Below, piece by piece: positions 58,520 to 64,000 of a DNA stretch of 64,000 nt. Numbering within the stretch: position 1 is the first letter of the stretch; each line of letters opens with the position of its first letter. Both the position numbers and the translations under genes were made by a program. Source of the stretch: Paragonimus westermani (taxonomy: Eukaryota > Platyhelminthes > Trematoda > Plagiorchiida > Troglotrematidae); contig QNGE01003067.1 of NCBI GenBank assembly GCA_008508345.1, forward strand, positions 1-64,000, written 5' to 3'. Under the pieces are notes generated by a model, which was not told where the DNA came from, did no database searches, and worked only from the letters and a program-made list of their open reading frames with translations.

Positions 58520-60835
58520 GCATTTGTTTGAGAATAAAAAAGCAGGACTGACGGCGACCTATATGAATGTATGTGATGTCAGAAATAAATGGGATGAGAT
58601 AAAAACTGTTGTGATCCGGTTTGCTATTAAGATAGTTACTGAGATCCGGCTCATACCAGATATAGACGCCAGCAGTCTATGTCCGTTTGTGTATTGTTGC
58701 TATCGCACAGGCAGACAGGACGGCAAGAAGAGTGGGGTTACTCTCCATCCGGTAGCTCAACACTATGAACAGATATGCGGTAATGAAATGGTATTATCCG
58801 GTGTGCAGGTAGTTCATGTACTCGTCATTAAAGCTCCCCTGGATGAGAGTGATCATGGACTCAGCAGATTAGTCTTAGCAATCAGGAGTTTGGAACCGAC
58901 AGACAAGTGGCGTTCCAACTACAATAGCATGGCAGTGCATGACCTGGTACGAAAAGTACACCTCTTGTCATGGGCAAGTGAAGAGGAATCGTACTTGGAT
59001 GACAACTTGGAGCAAATTGAAAAGCGTCTTTGGTTAACGAGTTTGTCACACCGAAAAGAGTCAAGTGTCGTGCCACTCAACCATGATGAAGTGAGAGGGT
59101 TATTAAGTCTAAAAAAACGAGAGCTGGGCGTTAAAATGTTTTAAATGTACGGGAAAGCGCCATAGGTTCTGGAACTGTAAACATACAGTCGGGTTGATAG
59201 AGAATGTCGTTTGACGTACAAGTAGAACTAGATAGCGGCGGGGATTGTGTCAAGGCAGAGCAAGGGAGGCATCCAAAGAAGAACGGAGATAAGGCGGATA
59301 AACTCCCACGGCTCTTTGAAGGGATGCACATAACGGATACCTGCAGCCAATCTAGGGCTAAAACGAGGCCTGGTCTACGAACTATGTCGGAGACACCTAT
59401 CTCAGCAAAAGTTGGGGGCGAATTAATGAAGCGGGATAGAACTGAAGCAGTGGGACCAAGTGGTACCCATCCTGCTACCTTGAGATCACTGGTAGATCTC
59501 GTAGCACACCCGTCTGCCAAGTTGTTTCATTTGTTCGGGCAAGGTTACCGGAGTATCGAGATTCGGCTGAAATCACCCTAATTCACAAAGGAGGCGAAGT
59601 GAAGAGGTCCCAACGATCGGCCAGTGATTCTCATGTCAGCAGTGTTAAAAGCTATGGAAAGCATTATCAGAGACAATGTGCTGCTTCATGATGTCAAACA
59701 CGGGGTTTGAACAGAGCATCAACAGGTCTTGATAATAAACGTCCCTAACAAACCCACTGTCCTTCTTGAATGAAATATTACGAGTGGACGGAACCGATTA
59801 AGCTGAGGTTTGCTATTTGGATTTCAGGAAAACGTTTGATTCCGTTATTCATCATCTTTCCCATATGATATTAAGTGTCGTTAATGTAGCCCCACTGGCA
59901 CACGAATGGACTGAGTTCCACTTGAATGATAGGCGTTTTGGTATGCAAAACGGCGAGTCAGCTCCGGTATAGCAATAGGTGGTAGTGAAGTACCCCAAGG
60001 ATCAGTTTAGAGCTCGCTATTTTTTCAGTGTACGTAAATGCTTTAGCCTACAGACTTAACTGCGCGTGTTACTTGTTTGCAGATAATGTAAAATTAGTGG
60101 GTTGTCCGACTAAGAACTTCATACACCAAGACCTGACTGAATTTCTTGAAGGTAGACTGTCGGCTAAGAATTACAACTCAATGCCGACAGGTTCAAACAA
60201 CCGTCGGAAGTTGGCACTGAAGTTGCACTTGGGCGCATAAGAGAAGTTAGAAACGCCGTTGATGTTCAGAGAATGGGAGTTAGGCATCCATGTGGGTGTA
60301 AACTTCAAGGCCTCGATCTAATATGTGGCAACAACCCGGAAGATAAACCGGGCGTTGTGTCACAAAAACAGGTTGTGCTTCCTTTGTAGAAAAAGGCACG
60401 ATTGGCCATTCCTTGAGTACTATATACTGGTATAGAGTCTCTATCTTGTAAAGAATGAGCAGGCATTAAGGGTGATAAAACGTGGACCCACAAAGACCTT
60501 TATAGAGCCCAAAGGATTGGATTAGCTTGGCAAGTTAAACAGTCAATCTTTTTCACTCGAAAGAAAATGCAAGGGGAGCGGTCTGACTGAAACCCTCAAG
60601 CCCTTGGTTGGGGGAGGAGGGTTCCATAAGTCGGGAAAGATCCGTTGGTTCCCACTGGAAGTTGGGTGCCCTGGCATAAAGCTTGTTAGGGACGGAACGG
60701 AGATAAATAATCGAGCCTAGTTCTTCTCATGTTGGGTAGTGAAAGTCTGGAATAAGCCACTGTCCGCGGTAGCGACGAACACTGTAGTGACCGAATTTAA
60801 GTGCTGGCTAGATAGGTGTTGATTGGTAGTGTTCC
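58520..60835 (+). mobile_element. CR1-like LINE, near full-length ORF2 remnant
   Basis: Plus strand. The endonuclease start (VCDVRNKWDEIKTVVIRFAI, TEIRLIPDIDASSLC, about 58575-58690) is followed by VVHVLVIKAPLDES. The RT begins near 59440 (AVGPSGTHPATLRSLVDLVA, AKLFHLF, IHKGGE, about 59585). Further blocks are YLDFRKTFDSV-like (about 59810-59840), VYVNALAYRLNCACYLFADN with the catalytic FADD read as FADN at 60076-60087, and VKLVG. The C-terminus (SLERKCKGSGLTE, FFSCWVVKVWNKPLSAVATN, VVTEFKCWLDR) ends near 60820. Many stops and small deletions. Antisense to the host gene. Confidence 0.85.
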
Positions 60836-61240
60836 CTGAAATGTTATGAAACTATTCTGTTTCAGACATTCGTATAGTTCTTTCTTCCTTCTTATCTTTG
60901 TGGTGGCATTTTTGTCTGGTTGCCTGTGCCGCTGGTTTCGTAGCAGTGGACTGAGTGTTTGTTTTAGTTTGATTCCCTTTTCTTGCCCGTTTTCCACCAT
61001 CAAATCTCTCTTCTGCCCCCTCCCCCATTTCGTTTACTTTCCTTTCGGATTCACATCATAGTGTGAAGGCTATTAATCTGAGTGCGGTTTTGCTGAGGAG
61101 GAACTAGTTCTGACATCGAATCTACACAGAATTGATGAGCATGCTGCATTGGCTAATAACTCTGTAGTTACATGTCAGTTTGATGTAATTTTAGATTCCA
61201 ATTTACTATTGCTTTCTCTGACTCTTGTAACACTATAGGA
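60836..61240 (+). other. Probable 3' UTR of the CR1-like LINE
   Basis: Pyrimidine-rich tract (60855-61045) directly after the ORF2 end. The right boundary is not defined. Confidence 0.35.
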
Positions 61241-63096
61241 TCGGCGGAGGCCAAAAATGCAAGAAATTAAATGTCGTTGGCACTCGCTGCAATTCTTGTG
61301 GACTAAACCGAAGTGAACTGGAATGTCGGCAGTGGAGCTTTACGGTCGCAGATAACGTGTTTAGAGAAGCTTGGCAGATTCTGTCATCTCCGTAAAAGGA
61401 GTCTACTCAAAATCTTCATAAAGGGAGACAGCAGACACCTCCTGAGGACAACAAAATCAATTGTTTTGCATGTGATTATACCGTGTGTGAGCCTATTCAC
61501 TTTTTGATATCCGTTTTGCACAGTACAATAAAGCTTGGGTAACAGGAGGATTTGATCTAGATGTCATATAAGTGTATCACGTTGTCCGAAGGAGTACAGA
61601 AAAATGAGAAAGCATCGGTTCGCAAGGCAATGTTATGTGAGGTCGAATTATCCGGGTAGACAAATCGAAATTCAATTTACATCATCGTGGTAAGAGATTG
61701 CGTGTGTGAGATACACAGATAGGCACCTGTGTTGCCGTTTACACAAACACACATACACGTCACAGAGTGGGGCTGCGATCCACTAGTCTGATCTAATGAG
61801 GTGTAAGCCATTCTGTGCGCGCATATTGCGAATCGTGTCTCGCAAGCAAACTCCGAACTCAGTCATATGCATTCACTATCAGTTATTTCGATTTGATATG
61901 CGAATCTCAGTGCGACTGTCAGTTCCACGTGCGACGATTATATTTCAGCTGTGTACTCCGCAACATATGGGGTACCCATCTTATCAGCATGAACACCGTA
62001 CACTCACGCTACTAACCGAAACGACCATGGAACTTCGAAACTATTCACATCCATCAGCATTGGTCACTGAATGTTGGGGGAAGTAGTTTTTCAAGACAGA
62101 CAACATTGTAGTACATGGAACGTAAGCCATTTTTAATCGTTTTTTTAAATAAGTTATGTTCATGACTTACGGAACCGCTCGCTCATACACTGTTTCGTAT
62201 ACACAACTGTCAGATCGCCAAGAAGGTTCGCTCTATGGGATACGGCCTCTCCTGCTGTAAGCATTTTACAACCGGGTAGGAAATCCCAATACTGTACGGT
62301 TAATACAAAGACTACGCATGTTCAGTCACTTCACGAGCACGACAAGGAAGCCTGAAGTCACCATGCGAATGTCCACCACCTGTTGACAATCCAATATCGC
62401 CTGTCATGATGAAATGACACCACAACAAAGATAGTTCAGTTCGCAAACCCAAACTGATGTGAACCAAGAGCTATTTGAATTCTACTCATGCTTTCTAATT
62501 AGGATACACATTTGATTCTGCTACCTTATGTACCACAATACACTCAATCTGGCAGATATATACATGAAAAATCGTGAGTAATAAAGGACGTGACCATAGT
62601 TGACTGCATCCGTCTCCGAAATAGTCTGCCACAGTGAACTGAGCCAAAGGATACCAATGCCTAAGTGCTATCACCAGTGATTTGCACTGCGTCACCTGTG
62701 GTTCCACTCACACACCCCGTTTCAAGTACAGATCCGAAAGAACAGAAAAGGAATGTGAACAGGCGGAAGCCTTCCCAGTGCTATCATCCAATACAGGATA
62801 GCCAGGTGACTCTAACGCATTCGCCATCTCCGTTGACAATGCGCCGTGCGTAGGTTGACGGCTTACCAGCGCCATATAATCACGTCACCACGACCCATGG
62901 CATCTATGGTTCCTGTGCATACAACGAGCTTGGATTCAGGATTCCAAAGCTGGCATTCGAACGCCTTTCGAAATCGCACTTTTCCATGCGGTCAGGTTGA
63001 TCTAAGGTCAAAATTAAATTGCAAGGAGCTTACTTAGAGGACATCCTGCTTTCTCAGCTTATGATCACCAGGGTTTCGCACATCTGGTCTTAGCTA
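61241..63096. other. Intron sequence, unassigned
   Basis: Short frames include a C-x(9)-C-x2-C cluster at about 61250-61300 and Pro/Ser-rich frames near 62700, none assignable. Confidence 0.3.
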
Positions 63097-63312
63097 CTAG
63101 TGCAAGTTCCCAAGAATCCATTTGTCAGAAATCTGACGGAAATGTCCCAGCCAACGGAGCCGGTCAAGTACTAACATACGGTTGACCACGTTTATGTCTG
63201 TTCGGCACAGCTCAGAACCATGTCCGAACACCAAATACCTGAGGTGCACCTCAGACGTTGCGGATAGATGCGGCTCAAGACGTTCGATTGTGCTCATTTG
63301 TTTGCTTGTCAC
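63097..63312 (-). mobile_element. RTE-like LINE C-terminal fragment
   Basis: Minus strand. HLRYLVFGHGSEL, then NRMLVLDRLRWLGHFRQISD matches the 'VLG...HRLRWLGHVLRM' block of RTE-type proteins. A short fragment only, about 160 bases from exon A of the host gene. Confidence 0.55.
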
Positions 63313-63474
63313 ATTACTACTGCGTTGCGGTGTTTACACACTGAGGCAAGACCCCATGAGTATACAGCAGAACTATGTTCATACTTGCGGCACTGTTGTC
63401 TCCCATATTCGGAACGAGTGAGTTAAGATTAAGTGTCCTCAGACAAACAACATACACGGAAAACGGTTGAATAC

Positions 63475-63713
63475 CTTTGTTTCAGTGTTTCGATTACGTG
63501 CCGTGCGGTGAGAAGGTTTGTTTCCGGAACACAATGACCAATCCACAGCCACGCCTTCTGGATCGGACGGGTGAATGCATCACTGTTGTTGGTGTCATAC
63601 TGAACAGCGAGAAACACACCTTGTGGTCTCAAGGAGGACAGTCGTGGCGGTACTTCGATCAAGAAGCCTTCTGTAGGGACTTCCCCGCATACCAGGAACA
63701 GCTTGACTTTTAG
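63475..63713 (-). CDS. SVIL: Supervillin-like gene, exon A (gelsolin-like repeat); first exon visible in window
   Basis: This is the most upstream exon of a spliced minus-strand gene; earlier exons lie beyond the right edge. It reads in phase 0 for 79 codons plus two bases. The start of the protein, LFLVCGEVPTEGFLIEVP, is followed by a beta-strand/WLWIGH segment and a helix (TARHVIETLKQ). That is the layout of a gelsolin-type repeat in the villin/supervillin family, an actin-binding fold that acts in the cell cortex. The exon is bounded by gaacag|CTA and CAAAG|gtattc. The acceptor has only a modest pyrimidine tract, so the exact start is less sure than the reading frame. The donor leaves phase 2, matching the next exon. 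An overlapping open frame on the other strand (63477-63713) is taken to be a shadow. Confidence 0.75.
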
Positions 63714-64000
63714 CTGTTCACATCAATTTCGAGAGGCAGTAAGCAAAAGAGATGAGGGAAAAGTGTCATACGAGATGAAGTAACAACATTGGGAACTTTT
63801 AAAAGTGACGCCTACTGGCTTGCTCATGAATAAACACGTAAACATACCGACGTTCCAGCAAAAAGCTGCTTTCAAAATGATACTTTTTAAATGTTATGAA
63901 GGGTTACAAAGCCTCAGTGTTCAGTAGGCAATAGCAAATTTTGCGCATCCTTTAACGTTGTGGTCTATCAGAAAAGTTTCGCTGAACCGTGAAAGCAACG
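63714..64000. other. Upstream intron of the supervillin-like gene
   Basis: No exon recognised between exon A and the right edge. The remaining 5' exons and the promoter lie outside the window. Confidence 0.4.

Noticed and set aside
1..64000. CRISPR array, rRNA genes, prokaryotic operons
   Set aside because: No regularly spaced direct repeats, no rRNA-like conserved blocks, and gene structure is spliced eukaryotic.

Overview
The window reads as animal nuclear DNA. It is AT-leaning, almost entirely non-coding, packed with old broken retroelements, and broken by two assembly gaps (35238-36052 and 53114-53544). The retroelement mix (Penelope-like elements with GIY-YIG domains, RTE-like and CR1-like LINEs, several Ty3/Gypsy lineages, tRNA-derived SINEs) together with long introns fits a parasitic flatworm, possibly a tapeworm or fluke. 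That assignment is an inference from style; no species marker is present.

The main result is a spliced host gene on the minus strand running from about 63713 down to 16930. Eight exons can be assembled: 63713-63475, 47147-46950, 45475-45333, 38230-37931, 32171-31884, 26531-26422, 24110-23955 and 17016-16930. Reading phases agree at every junction and the exons total 1521 bases (506 codons plus a stop). They encode the C-terminal part of a villin/gelsolin-superfamily protein, most like supervillin: gelsolin-like repeats, a WQGWWP motif followed by ITGSAR, an AGLEP...FPPF segment, and a complete villin headpiece ending in GLF before the stop. The 5' exons lie beyond the right edge. A candidate 3' UTR with a polyadenylation signal reaches about 15982.

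Layout: 1-15900 lies downstream of the gene and holds dispersed repeats, three Ty3/Gypsy remnants (1533-3058 minus, 3560-4700 plus, 10870-13130 minus), a LINE fragment (6830-7345 minus), a palindromic pair of tRNA-like repeats (15371-15508) and a SINE (15640-15890). From 16930 to 63713 the introns hold further remnants: Gypsy at 17930-19260, 25314-25984 and 57344-57640; Penelope at 24430-25220, 35238-36645, 39520-41160 and 54780-56520; LINEs at 31032-31280, 43350-44123, 51991-53113, 58520-60835 and 63097-63312; SINEs at 28742-29057 and 34851-35140; and a fold-back SINE derivative with target-site duplications at 20508-20646. Every retroelement reading frame is interrupted and several catalytic motifs are altered, so none looks autonomous.

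I found no intact novel system, no CRISPR array, no rRNA and no convincing functional tRNA gene. The points most worth following up are the supervillin-like gene and its lineage-specific insertions, the fold-back SINE, a CCAAT/TATA cluster inside an intron, and a cryptic exon with near-ideal splice sites.
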